Part shown: positions 58,101-64,000 of the stretch, piece by piece
Layout: every line of letters starts with the position of its first letter
How positions within the stretch are numbered: position 1 is the stretch's first letter
Assembly: GCF_000764305.2 (NCBI RefSeq)
Contig: NW_025936150.1
Coordinates: 23,567 to 87,566 of the forward strand
Source: Hyalella azteca
Taxonomy: Eukaryota > Arthropoda > Malacostraca > Amphipoda > Hyalellidae
DNA: 64,000 nucleotides
Reading direction: 5' to 3'
Program-made: the position numbers and the translations under genes
The notes under the pieces: model-generated
The model's database searches: none
The model's input: only the letters and a program-made list of their open reading frames with translations
Told to the model about the DNA's origin: nothing

Positions 58101-59844
58101 TGAGTTTTTTTTACTTCCGTTTTTGTTATGGCTTGTATTCGGAGATTGATAGAGATTTTTATACCTGTTTCATACATCACATTTTACCTACATAATATTT
58201 AATATATCTTTTTTTCATTCTTTTCCTAAATATTTTTTGTTTGTTTTGTCTCTTTAAGTCGGATTCTCGCGGCGTGCAGGGAATCTTTCACGTATCTTCA
58301 TTTTTCCAATGTAAAAAATAAAAATTTTCACACGCGCAAAATCTTTCAAGAGAAGAATTTTAGTAGAGTAAATTTTGTATCAAAACTGTGTTTTATATTG
58401 CAGTTGTTACACTGATGCACCAATAGCCGAAATAAATATTATTGCTTGTAAACCAAAATACAAATCAGTTTGAAACTTTTTTAGTTTCAAATGCGTTCGT
58501 GCCTGGGCATCTGCGAAAGATTTTACTGCTGCAGTTTTGATAGAAAACACGCAGAACAAAATATATATTTGGATTAAATGAGCAAAATATATGTTGAATT
58601 AAATGAACATAATATATATTTGAATTAAATAAACAAAACATACATTTTAATTTAATAAACAAAATATATGTTGAATTAAATGAACATAATATATATTTGG
58701 ATTAAATAAACAAAACATACATTTTAATTTAATAAACAAAATATTTGTTCGAATTAAATGAACAAAATATATATATGAATTAAATGAATAAAACATATAT
58801 ATGAATTAAATAAGTAAAATAAATATTTGAATTAAATGAACAAAATATAAATATGAATTAAATGAACAAAATATATATTTGAATTAAATGAACAAAATAT
58901 ATACCTATTTTAATTAAATTCTCAATTTATTCTGGTTTCTTGCTCGCTATCCGAATCCGAAAAATTGTTTGCGTGCAAGCTATTTTCCGTTGTCCGTTTG
59001 GTTCGCTTCTATAATGTCCCTTTTTATTTATTATTGATTCATTATGTTTCCATTACTTTGTTTTTCCATGTAACCTTCGTTCCTCTATTGCTTCTGTGTC
59101 TATTGAGATTACGATGATTTTTGTGGGAAACAAATTGTCTATTTTTCGTTAATGTATTTCAAAACTTGTTTTTGAGTTGAACGAACTTTAGCTCTTTTAG
59201 CATATAATTTGTATTATAACTTATAATTTAACTCGAACAGGAATTATTGTCTATTTTTATTATCTCAACCTCATATCAGTGGCGTTATGTTTCCATTAAT
59301 AGAGGCGTTCAAATCACTTCAAAATTATGTATTATTGATGTTATTTTTCATTTTGAATTGTTTTTTTAGTGTTTTTCTTCTTTGGTTTCTAAATTCTGAC
59401 ATTTGCATTCTCGTTTCTGAGCTATTGTTTCAATTTAATCTTATGATGAAGATTATTCGTCTGTCTATATATGGTCACTCATGTTCCAATGCCTTGAAAT
59501 ACTGAATCAATAGAGCATTAAATTTTGATTAATGTATCCGTAGCCAAGTTTTGCGCTATTATTTTCTCCTGAAAACTTATATAAGTAATCTAAATGAAAT
59601 ATTAAAACATATGTTCTTGAAGCTGTAATTTTATTAAAGTTAACTAATTAAATTTATTGTTTTCAGGTGTGGGGGGTCGCCATCTTTAATTCTAGTCGTG
59701 CTGTGGTTGAGCACTGTTCAGTGGCCACAGCATATACACGCTGCCATTAGTGACGTCCACAAGTGGCGGCCAGTGACAGCTTCACCATTAGTGTTCACTG
59801 TGAAAGTGAAAACCTTGTGCTCCTGTTCAGTAGTTTATCTATGA
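34831..59844 (+). CDS. NELL: NELL (neural EGF-like) protein, multi-exon
   Basis: The domain order and sequence fit the secreted NELL family: TSPN (laminin-G-like) domain, coiled coil, VWC domains, calcium-binding EGF repeats (DIDEC, DVDEC), then VWC domains. Diagnostic stretches include [46 protein letters not shown] and [11 protein letters not shown]. Exon model: 34831-34971, 36604-36872, 39191-39511, coil exon 42061-42120, 43000-43128, 43711-43804, 45866-46177, 49016-49104, 50627-~50647, 52060-52186, 52596-52705, 52909-53355, 53936-54192, 55255-55488, then tentatively 56784-56869 and 59667-59844. Phases agree at nearly all joins. Vertebrate NELL2 is a secreted trimeric ligand of Robo3 in axon guidance; the arthropod role is inference. 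The signal-peptide exon, the end of TSPN and EGF3 are not found; adapter junctions lie in the TSPN gap. Confidence 0.9.
35000..35545. repeat. Tandem copies of GAGGCCACACTCATAGAAAT plus hairpins
   Basis: Four diverged copies of a ~120-bp block from the GGGTCATCCTGACTCAGTTT family, then two strong inverted repeats (24-bp perfect arms 35369-35392 / 35401-35424; a second pair at about 35460-35516). In intron X1-X2. Confidence 0.8.
35867..36009 (-). mobile_element. MITE, GGGCC-TTTCAAAA family, copy 2
   Basis: Reverse-orientation copy with inverted ends CTATACTTTCAAAA and ATGAAAGTATTG, in NELL intron X1-X2. Target duplication not clear here. Confidence 0.75.
36130..36600. repeat. Pyrimidine-rich tandem array ending at the X2 acceptor
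   Basis: About 25 copies of CTCTTCATCCACCACCTCTT-type units. The last unit runs directly into ccaccacag|GTGAAG, so the array supplies the polypyrimidine tract of exon X2. Confidence 0.95.
36604..36872 (+). CDS. NELL: NELL exon X2: TSPN domain, middle
   Basis: Phase 1 to phase 0. Encodes [41 protein letters not shown] and [11 protein letters not shown], which align along their length with the family. The donor GTGGGA at 36873 is weak but precisely placed against the X3 acceptor. Confidence 0.9.
36960..37990. repeat. ~45-bp tandem array GTTTATAAGAGCAGTTTGTG
   Basis: About 20 copies with TCACAATCATTGTTTTT and TATTATGGTTTAT segments, filling the start of intron X2-X3. Confidence 0.9.
38805..39190. 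repeat. Tandem duplication including the X3 splice acceptor
   Basis: Blocks TCGACGTTATTTATTTTTGT, CTATTATTCCAGC and AAATCAGCTCGCAATCAACA recur. One copy carries TTTGTCTGTAG|GTGTCGGTGG at 39029-39048, a near-copy of the true acceptor and exon start at 39191. Confidence 0.85.
39191..39511 (+). CDS. NELL: NELL exon X3: TSPN domain with lineage insertion
   Basis: Acceptor gcctgtag, donor GTAAGC, phase 0 both ends. Encodes [20 protein letters not shown], then an acidic Ser/Asp-rich insertion (~60 residues, DFSVLDHTK to GDYGDEP) absent from vertebrate NELL, then [16 protein letters not shown]. Confidence 0.9.
39525..39935. repeat. ~38-bp tandem array ATTATTAATCAGAATAGTGA
   Basis: About ten copies starting just inside intron X3. 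Confidence 0.9.
40345..40382. other. Nextera mate-pair junction adapter (artefact)
   Basis: Perfect 38-bp double mosaic end. It lies in the interval where the end of the NELL TSPN domain should be encoded. Confidence 0.98.
40383..40490. repeat. ~19-bp tandem array GACATAAGCTCTGTGTGTT
   Basis: Six copies beginning at the first base after the adapter. Confidence 0.9.
40735..41065. repeat. ~21-bp tandem array CATATATCCATTTGAATACA
   Basis: About 15 copies; open frames on both strands through it are repeat translations. Confidence 0.95.
41120..41700. repeat. Tandem array GGCAATTTCTAATGATAGTT
   Basis: About 18 short and long units, the long ones adding TTTTTCTAATGGTTGACCT. Confidence 0.9.
41726..41763. 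other. Nextera mate-pair junction adapter (artefact)
   Basis: Perfect double mosaic end, followed after two bases by an N at 41766. It stands immediately before the coiled-coil exon copies of NELL. Confidence 0.98.
41766..41766. other. Single N
   Basis: Lone N three bases after an adapter junction. Confidence 0.9.
41840..41876 (+). pseudogene. NELL coil-exon copy 1 (acceptor lost)
   Basis: Reads [12 protein letters not shown] before AGG|GTCAGA. The tatag acceptor of the other copies is tattg here. It could be used only with another acceptor (ctcag near 41803). Confidence 0.5.
41936..41974 (+). CDS. NELL coil-exon copy 2 (possible alternative exon)
   Basis: actatag|AAA to AGG|GTCAGA, 39 bases, phase 0 to 0, [13 protein letters not shown]. 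Splice sites are intact and in frame with X4, but the coil pattern is poor. Use is unproven. Confidence 0.45.
42061..42120 (+). CDS. NELL: NELL coil exon, copy 3 (best candidate)
   Basis: attatag|AAA to AGG|GTTAAA, exactly 20 codons: [20 protein letters not shown]. Joined to X4 it continues the heptads ([14 protein letters not shown]) and aligns with the family's trimerising coiled coil just before the first VWC cysteines. The donor is weak. Confidence 0.65.
42180..42219 (+). pseudogene. NELL coil-exon copy 4 (frame-shifted)
   Basis: actacag|AAA to AGG|GTGTGC, but 40 bases, so it would shift the frame. It looks like a decayed duplicate of the coil exon. Confidence 0.55.
42290..42980. repeat. 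22-bp tandem array AATTCATCCTGTAATTATGA
   Basis: About 28 copies, some degraded after 42800, reaching close to the X4 acceptor. Confidence 0.95.
43000..43128 (+). CDS. NELL: NELL exon X4: coil end and start of first VWC
   Basis: Acceptor ctgctgcag, donor GTC|GTGAGT, phase 0 to 0. Encodes [20 protein letters not shown] and [14 protein letters not shown], matching the NELL join of coiled coil and VWC1. Confidence 0.92.
43129..43310. repeat. Tandem array GTGTCGTGAGTGTCGT repeating the X4 donor
   Basis: The exon end plus donor (GTGTC|GTGAGT) is itself the repeat unit, present about ten times. An adapter junction sits inside the array at 43212-43249. Confidence 0.9.
43212..43249. other. Nextera mate-pair junction adapter (artefact)
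   Basis: Perfect double mosaic end inside the GTGTCGTGAGT array. A minus-strand frame across it contains the telltale peptide [11 protein letters not shown]. Confidence 0.98.
43711..43804 (+). CDS. NELL: NELL exon X5: VWC1 second half
   Basis: Acceptor ggcgtgcag, donor CTCA|GTCAGT, phase 0 to 1. Encodes [20 protein letters not shown] and [10 protein letters not shown], the CCxxC end of a VWC. Present a second time at 44970-45063. Confidence 0.85.
43830..44286. repeat. ~20-bp tandem array CCCTCATCCCTCATCATATG
   Basis: About 20 copies, some perfectly identical, ending at the N at 44287. Confidence 0.95.
44287..44287. other. Single N
   Basis: Lone N between the first X5 copy with its array and the segment that repeats the region again. 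Confidence 0.9.
44640..44940. repeat. AT-rich tandem array AATACTAATATATACTACTA
   Basis: Units with CTAATAGATAATTACTA. Also present in shorter form at 43400-43690 and 44380-44440. Confidence 0.85.
44970..45063 (+). CDS. Second copy of NELL exon X5 (probable duplicate haplotype)
   Basis: Same acceptor, donor, length (94) and protein as 43711-43804 except Thr to Ser. Both flanks are also repeated. A single VWC1 end is expected, and two X5 exons in series would break the phase (each is 31 codons plus one base), so only one can be used. Confidence 0.75.
45533..45533. other. Single N between two copies of a ~290-bp block
   Basis: The ~290 bp before the N (from TTAACTTAACAACTTGAATT) recur at about 45590-45875. 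The first copy stops at the N exactly within AGAACAATGCTC, the start of exon X6. Confidence 0.9.
45866..46177 (+). CDS. NELL: NELL exon X6: VWC2 and EGF1
   Basis: Acceptor ttctatcag, donor G|GTAGGT, phase 1 to 1. Encodes [37 protein letters not shown] (VWC2) and [29 protein letters not shown] (EGF1). Confidence 0.93.
46178..48235. repeat. ~125-bp array carrying the X6 exon end and donor
   Basis: About 15 units, each with GGACGCAACTGTACCG|GTAGGTGAACTTCGTACGTC or a variant: the last exon bases plus the splice donor. One unit is interrupted by the element at 46868-47118. Confidence 0.95.
46868..47118. mobile_element. MITE with GGGCCGGATTATCAAAACTT ends
   Basis: 251 bp, inverted ends GGGCCGGATTATCAAAACTT and AAGTTTTGATAATACGGCCC, no coding capacity. 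It is inserted in a tandem array unit whose intact form (CGTCCTGATGTC) shows CTG on both sides, a 3-bp target duplication. Confidence 0.85.
48405..48653 (-). mobile_element. tRNA-derived SINE copy 1
   Basis: Reverse orientation. Box B GGGTTCGATCCC at 48586-48597 and box A-like GGCCCAGTGG upstream of it. It ends CTGAAACCGC with an ATT-repeat tail. Two more copies at 54380 and 56488. Confidence 0.85.
48740..49010. repeat. 12-bp array CATCACTGTACT with duplicated acceptor
   Basis: About 20 units. The acceptor string CATTCCCGCAG|ACA occurs at about 48922 inside the array and again at 49006-49018 as the true X7 acceptor. Confidence 0.95.
49016..49104 (+). CDS. NELL: NELL exon X7: EGF2 first part
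   Basis: Acceptor cattcccgcag, donor GTAATT, phase 1 to 0. [30 protein letters not shown]: a calcium-binding EGF with the usual N-terminal DIDEC. Confidence 0.9.
50390..50860. repeat. Array with copies of the X8 acceptor and exon start
   Basis: Repeats of GATGTGACCCAATGTGACCC and of TTACCAG|TGTGAGTGTGA (50621, 50722; degraded at ~50495 and ~50840). Confidence 0.85.
50627..50647 (+). CDS. NELL: NELL exon X8: EGF2 end (3' boundary uncertain)
   Basis: Acceptor ctgttaccag, then CECEVGY in phase 0, the expected CxCxxGY after X7. The reading stays open beyond, into the GTGACCCA array. The donor could be GTGCGT at 50648 or further on. The phase-1 end needed by X9 is not settled. Confidence 0.5.
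50870..52055. other. Interval where EGF3 of NELL is expected but not seen
   Basis: AT-rich, with a diverged MITE-like piece (51115-51200) and short duplications near 51780-52050. No CxNxxGxxxC-type EGF exon is visible. Confidence 0.5.
52060..52186 (+). CDS. NELL: NELL exon X9: EGF4 and start of EGF5
   Basis: Acceptor gccacacag, donor AG|GTATGG, phase 1 to 2. [36 protein letters not shown]: the non-calcium EGF4 of NELL followed by the next DVDEC. Confidence 0.92.
52187..52335. repeat. 25-bp array repeating the X9 donor
   Basis: Six units GTATGGCTGGCCTCAGCCTC + CACAG, each ending with the exon's CCTCCACAG and starting with its GTATGG donor. Confidence 0.95.
52345..52590. repeat. 22-bp array with ten AATAAA motifs, bounded by acceptor copies
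   Basis: Units CAATAAAAATTCGTGCGGTC + CC. Its left end has CCGTCCCCCAG|GTGCGGTCCC, a near-copy of the X10 acceptor and exon start at its right end. Confidence 0.95.
52596..52705 (+). CDS. NELL: NELL exon X10: EGF5
   Basis: Acceptor ctcccccag, donor G|GTGGGT, phase 2 to 1. [28 protein letters not shown]. The NLPGWY-CxC stretch is the strongest NELL signature in the window. Confidence 0.95.
52909..53355 (+). CDS. NELL: NELL exon X11: EGF6 plus coding minisatellite
   Basis: Acceptor gttcctcag, donor G|GTTAGT, phase 1 to 1. [18 protein letters not shown], then GGFLCTC. The frame next runs through a 12-bp minisatellite (RSPA/GSPA repeats), then a hydrophilic linker to NESCSLG, which joins X12 as CSLGC, matching CSGDC of vertebrate NELL. 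The exon might instead be split. Confidence 0.8.
52997..53225. repeat. 12-bp coding minisatellite GGGTCACCTGCC
   Basis: About 19 units, all 12 bp or multiples, so the frame is kept and encodes (G/R)SPA repeats. Confidence 0.95.
53700..53930. repeat. Pyrimidine array CTTCCCTCACCCCTCA before X12
   Basis: About 14 units of ~16 bp ending in the X12 acceptor (CTCACTTCAG), supplying its pyrimidine tract. Confidence 0.95.
53936..54192 (+). CDS. NELL: NELL exon X12: VWC3 and start of VWC4
   Basis: Phase 1 to 0, donor [45 protein letters not shown], then [18 protein letters not shown], corresponding to the C-terminal VWC pair of NELL. Confidence 0.93.
54200..54320 (+). repeat. Dispersed GGGTCATCCTGAC-CAGTTT repeat copy
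   Basis: Has GCGATGCAATTTTTGCCCC, GTGGGTCATCCTGACGCAGT and GAGCTACGTCCGC blocks shared with copies near 20990, 21400, 35050-35540, 35690, 50220 and 62430. Confidence 0.75.
54380..54614 (+). mobile_element. tRNA-derived SINE copy 2
   Basis: Box A-like TGGCCCAGTGG (54386-54396), box B GGGTTCGATCCC (54435-54446), a conserved body with GGCGAGGAGGCCGGGCGGTT and the end CGCTGAAACCGC. In NELL intron X12-X13. Confidence 0.9.
54930..55167 (-). repeat. Dispersed repeat, family A copy 8
   Basis: Reverse orientation with a long GGACGGACAGAC tract; just upstream of exon X13, with a partial copy at 55189-55220. Confidence 0.9.
55255..55488 (+). CDS. NELL: NELL exon X13: VWC4 end and last VWC start
   Basis: Acceptor tattcacag, donor CAG|GTACAG, phase 0 to 0, 78 codons. 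[33 protein letters not shown], then [14 protein letters not shown] and CCxxC match the family. Confidence 0.93.
55489..55680. repeat. 25-bp array repeating the X13 donor
   Basis: Seven to eight units GTACAGTTGCTACTGCTTCT + GTCAG: each junction recreates TGTCAG|GTACAG, identical to the real exon end and donor. Confidence 0.95.
55845..55987 (-). repeat. Dispersed repeat, family A copy 9
   Basis: Reverse orientation copy with short internal GGACAGACGGACGG tract. Confidence 0.9.
56488..56720 (+). mobile_element. tRNA-derived SINE copy 3
   Basis: Box B GGGTTCGATCCC at 56544-56555. The body is close to the copy at 54380. It ends CTGAAACCGC with a TA-rich tail, just upstream of the X14 acceptor. 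Confidence 0.9.
56784..56869 (+). CDS. NELL: Possible NELL exon X14
   Basis: Acceptor ctgtgttgcag, phase 0 after X13, [18 protein letters not shown] and onward to GARA, donor CG|GTAACT (phase 2). The phase fits both sides, but the reading does not clearly match the last VWC of vertebrate NELL. Confidence 0.45.
56885..57180. repeat. 18-bp array GGGTCCTGGGTCTGCTCT
   Basis: About 16 units, starting just after the putative X14 donor. It encodes artificial Gly/Ser or Pro/Arg frames. Confidence 0.95.
57432..57665. mobile_element. 234-bp MITE with CCACCCTAACAAAATT ends
   Basis: Perfect 16-bp terminal inverted repeats at 57432-57447 and 57650-57665, no coding capacity. A related longer copy is at 33171-33487, and the left end recurs at 63986-64000. 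Confidence 0.85.
57735..57870. repeat. Degenerate array TTCAACTGAATTTTGTT
   Basis: About seven diverged ~18-bp units. Confidence 0.75.
58560..58915. repeat. ~26-bp AT-rich array TGAATTAAATGAACAAAATA
   Basis: About 13 units with AACATACATTTTAATTTAAT variants. Confidence 0.95.
59667..59844 (+). CDS. NELL: Possible terminal NELL exon X15
   Basis: Acceptor ttgttttcag. In the phase left by X14 it reads [18 protein letters not shown] and onward to LCSCSVVYL, then TGA at 59842-59844. The short hydrophobic stretch is unusual for a secreted NELL C-terminus. Another frame stops earlier. Low confidence. Confidence 0.3.
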
Positions 59845-62420
59845 TCTAAGTCACTTTGATGGTATTACTTATTTAAATAAGACATTTTATTTACGGTATT
59901 CTACTTTTGTAAGCAAAAAAGCATTTTCGTTTGCGAAGATATTCTCATGTAAACATGGCATCTTTTATCTCCATAAATATTATTATACACAATTTTATCT
60001 AATATACTTCAAAAAGTTTCATCACAACCACAATTCAAACCAGAGTTTCACTGCAAATTCATTACAAATGGTCATTATTCACGTCCATCACCATAAGTTG
60101 ATTATTAAATAGGGTTAAATAGGGCTATTAAATGAATAATAACCCTACTCGTTTATTAATTAGCTTTTACTGATGTTCCTGAACTTCAGTTGAAGATTTC
60201 ACGACTGTTCCAATTCCTTTAGTTGAGTAAAGGATTCGTAAAACGTTTGTATCGAATGAAAAAATTTATTAAAAATGAATTATTTATATTTATTTTGTCT
60301 CGTATTATTACGAGTACTGAAGTTTAAATAGCATGCAGTGAAGTGAAACAGACATTAATCCACTATTTGGAACTCCTGATTGTATATTAATATATTAAAA
60401 ACATTGTTTTATTTTAAAATTATGGCTATTGTACAGTCGTGTGAGGAACAAAGTTATTACAAACCATTATATTATTAGCTGGCTAATTACATAATTTTGA
60501 CTAATTACATGGAAAACAATTAGCTAAATAATAATGTGCTAGGACTCATGGCTAAAAGTAAGGCTAGATGTTTATTTGTTCTAAAACTAGAACAAATAAA
60601 TCAATCTAGTATTTCTGCTGCCTAGAAGAAATGGCTCGACATGTGAGGTTTTCTCAGTAATTTCAACTCACTTCTTCGTCTTATCAATTTTCTATCTTTT
60701 AATTTCAATTTTCTCTGACATAAAATTAGTAATTTCAACTCACTTCTTCGTCGTATCAATTTTTTATCATTTAATTTCAATTTTCTCTGTCATAGAATTA
60801 ATAATTTAAACTCATTTTTTCGTTCTATAAATTTTTTAATCTTTAATTACAATTTTCTGTGACATAAAATTAGTAATTTCAAGTCACTTCTTCGTCTTAT
60901 CTATTTTACATCCTTTATTTTAAATTTTCTCTGGTATAAAATTAGTTATTTCAACTCACTTCTTCATCTTATGATTTTTATTTCCTTAATTTAAAATTTT
61001 CTCTGACATAAAATTAAAATTTCAACTCACTTCTTCGTTCTATCAATTTTCTAATCTTTAATTACAATTTTCTGTGACATAAAATTAGTAACTTCAACTC
61101 ACTTCTTCATCTTAAAAATTTTCTATCTTTTATTTTAAAATTTCTCTTACATAAAATGAGTAATTTCAACTCACTTCTTCGTTCTATCAATTTTCTAATC
61201 TATATTTTCAATTTTCTCTGAAATACAATTAGTAATTTCAACTCACTTTTTCGTTCTATAAATTTTATTTCTTTAATTTTAAATTTTCTCTGGCATAAAA
61301 TTATAATTTAAAACTTACCTCAAAGATTAACTATGCTTCTTGCGTCTCTTCATGGTACCTTCCCGTCTTACATTCCAGAAGATTACAGTATTGACCGACT
61401 TTAAAATGTTATTTTATTTTAGAATTATGTAAGTCTTGAATATTTAGTTGATAAGCTAAGTAAATTCAGGCTAATAATGCTCTGCTCGAACTAAATTAAT
61501 TAGTCTAATATATTTCATTAACTAATTAGTCTAAGAATGTTCAGTATTTTGTTCGCTAAATTTTTCATTTCTTGATTGCAAAAATTGCGCGATCATAAAT
61601 AACTCCTCCATTGTAAAAATTTGCCTACATTTTAAATAACAATGTTTTCTTAATTGCAAAGATGGCGTGATTTTAAATGACTCCTTCATTGTAAAGTGTA
61701 ACCTACATTATAAATAACAATGTTAAAGTTACTTGAAATGGTTTAAACCCAATTTATGACCGTGGGTTGAATATAACTACTTAACCGTGGGTTGAATATA
61801 ACTACTTAACTTTGGGTTGAATATCACTGCAAACGTAGAATTCAACTAAAACTAGTCCATGTAAGATTTATCAGTTTGATCTCTTTGTAACTTACTAGTC
61901 TCATAACTATATCAGCCTCAATAGATCTCATGGCAACTACTAGTCATAGTTTTATTTATTTGTTTGTATGCGATATGTGAACAAAATTTTGCTTGTGTTT
62001 TACGTTATGATTGTTTACGAGATTTTGCTTCTAGGATCTAAATTATATTTTTTATCCAGATGACTTTGAAATGCTCATATTTCCAGAATTATTCATTTTA
62101 ATAGAACTTTCACTTACTCTAGTTGGCTAGAATTATTTTTTAAAAACTGTGAATGTTAGCAGATCATTCGTCGACGTTCTCTAAACATAAATTATTTGTT
62201 TTAAAATCCAATTTTAATAAATGAACATCTAAATCTAACTTCACAATATAATATTACTTGCTTAACATTGAACTCTTTCCAGACCTTATAAACTAAATTC
62301 GCAATGCGCTAGTTTCTGATATATTTAAATTATTTAATCAGTAACAACCCCTTACTTATAGACTGTGAAATTAATCAATGAATTATTGTAAATAAAATAA
62401 TTTTTCGTGCATGAATTTCC
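59845..62420. other. AT-rich stretch after NELL, no gene
   Basis: The only structure I see is a ~72-bp tandem array at 60650-61320 (TTTCAACTCACTTCTTCGTC, TTTCAATTTTCTCTGACATA), about nine diverged units. Confidence 0.6.
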
Positions 62421-62429
62421 ATGAATTTT

Positions 62430-62660
62430 GTGTGAGTCATCCTGACTCAGTTTGACCCGGCGAAAGGACGTACGTATCAGGGGCCATACTTTCAAAACTC
62501 GCTAAGTGAACGTAAGTACTTACGCTCTATTTTCTTGTCTATGATTGGTGGATTTTGCTTGAAAGGCCGTCAATGATTGGCTGATGAACTTACGGTCTCT
62601 TAACTTTTTTGAAAGTATAGGCCCAGGGCTACGTCCGCTCTCTGCTCTGTAGGTTAAAAA
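62430..62660 (+). repeat. Dispersed GGGTCATCCTGAC-CAGTTT repeat split by a MITE
   Basis: GTGAGTCATCCTGACTCAGT, GACCCGGCGAAAGGACG and GTATCAG before the MITE; GGCTACGTCCGCTCTCTGCT after it. Confidence 0.8.
62481..62623 (+). mobile_element. MITE, GGGCC-TTTCAAAA family, copy 3
   Basis: 143 bp, ends GGGCCATACTTTCAAAA and TTTTTGAAAGTATAGGCC, flanked by CAG on both sides (62478-62480, 62624-62626), nested in another dispersed repeat. Confidence 0.85.
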
Positions 62661-62984
62661 AAAGTGTTACTTTTTTGACAATTTAAATCATTTTTTTTAA
62701 TTTTGCAGGATTTCCAGATAGAATATAATTAAATTGTATTGTTGTTACTATTTTGACAATTTAACCATTTTTTGAGTTCGCAGAATTTTTTCAGATAGTG
62801 CATAATTAAATTGTATTGTATTCTTCACAGTTAAACTTATAGAAATTATTCCGTTATTTCAAGTATTGTGTATTTGTACATATTATTTATTTATATATAT
62901 AGTACCATAATATATATAGTACACTGCTTGTACATTTGTCATGCGAATGCTTCACGGTATAGCATCCAGTATATGGCTATAGAC

Positions 62985-63480
62985 GTTATTTAGTGATAGG
63001 CCTAGTTACCTAGTGTTAGGCCTAGATACCTAGTGATAGGCCTAGTTACCTAGTGTTAGGCCTAGTTACCTATAGTGATAGGCCTAGTTACCTACTGTTA
63101 GGCCTAGATACCTAGTGTTAGGCCTAGTTACCTAGTGCCAGGTCTAGTTACCTAGTGTTAGGCCTAGTCACCTAGTGTTAGGCCTAGCTACCTAGTGTTA
63201 GGCCTAGTTACCTAGTGTTAGGCCTAGTTACCTAGTGATGTTAGGCCTAGTTATCTAGTGTTAGGCCTAGTTACCTAGTGATAGGCCTAGTTACCTAGTG
63301 TTAGGCCTAGTTACCTAGTGTTAGGCCTAGTTACCTAGTGTTAGGCCTAGTTACCTAGTATTAGGCCTGGTTACCAGTGATAGGCCTAGTTACCTAGTGG
63401 TTGGCTTATTTACCTAGTAATAGGCCTAGTTACCTAGTGTCAGGCCTAGTTACCTAGTGTCAGGCCTAGTTATTTTGAGT
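62985..63480. repeat. 20-bp minisatellite TACCTAGTGTTAGGCCTAGT
   Basis: About 24 units with few variants (GATAGG, GTCAGG). Confidence 0.97.
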
Positions 63481-63954
63481 TAAGCATTAATTAGATATGA
63501 AAGCCGGCCCCTAGCAACAACTAGTGATGGCAACACTAGCATATTCACTTTGCATTCATATCGTATTCAGTAAAATACGTTTTGTGACCCACACTGGATT
63601 GTTGAATAATCAAGTGACAAGTCAAAATTAGTGTCAAAATTACCTTGACAAGTCAAAATTAGTGTCAAGGTAATTGAATTACCCCTATTTCTCATGACAA
63701 ATGATGACCTTCAACTACAAAGTTTGTGATTTTTTATCTATTAATTTATTAATAACTTGTAGCGGAGTGAACTGTGCAGGCATTTACGGGAATTTTCCCG
63801 CATAGATTTTTTAGTTATTTTCAATTATCCCTTGTGAGCAGTGATTTTTTTTTTGTATATCCTGATGGATACAATTTTTGATTAACGAATTCAGTAATTA
63901 CAGTTTCGATTGTCGATATATTTTTTCCAGCATATACTAATTTTTTTACGTTAG

Positions 63955-63973
63955 AGATGTGTATAAGAGACAG
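63955..63973. other. Single Nextera mosaic end (artefact)
   Basis: AGATGTGTATAAGAGACAG, one half of the junction adapter. The 27 bases after it match 57420-57446 at 26 positions, so this may be another false join. Confidence 0.95.
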
Positions 63974-64000
63974 GACTACTGCTTCCCACCCTAACAAAAT

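Overview
Eukaryotic nuclear DNA, most likely from an arthropod and perhaps a crustacean. The genes are GC-richer islands split by GT/AG introns inside AT-rich, very minisatellite-rich sequence. The protein families are animal ones (TRNT1, NELL, CCP/EGF ectodomains), and there are tRNA-derived SINEs and MITE-like repeats. The species cannot be named from the sequence alone.

Layout: (1) 1-9592, plus strand: the 3' part of a gene for a secreted or extracellular protein of alternating CCP (sushi) and EGF modules. Fourteen exons can be traced, mostly by matching intron phases. (2) 10020-12224, minus strand: a four-exon gene for an unrecognised 427-residue protein, tail to tail with gene 1. (3) 12982-14256, minus strand: a TRNT1-type CCA-adding enzyme, essentially complete in one exon. 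(4) 14.3-34.8 kb: no gene that I can support, only dispersed repeats, MITE-like elements and many tandem arrays. (5) 34831-59844, plus strand: a NELL (neural EGF-like) gene, recognised from its TSPN domain, coiled coil, VWC domains, EGF repeats and VWC domains in the family order. Its signal-peptide exon, the end of TSPN and the third EGF are not visible. (6) 59845-64000: repeats, no gene.

Two things stand out. First, many tandem arrays in NELL introns are built from the neighbouring exon edge together with its splice site. Splice donors or acceptors are copied from 2 to about 15 times, and a small coiled-coil exon appears four times. Second, the assembly has technical scars. Four perfect copies of the 38-bp Nextera mate-pair junction (two 19-bp mosaic ends in inverted orientation), one single mosaic end and five lone Ns mark likely false joins or unmerged copies. 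Some lie next to duplicated blocks and to the places where NELL exons are missing, so long-range order across them should not be trusted.
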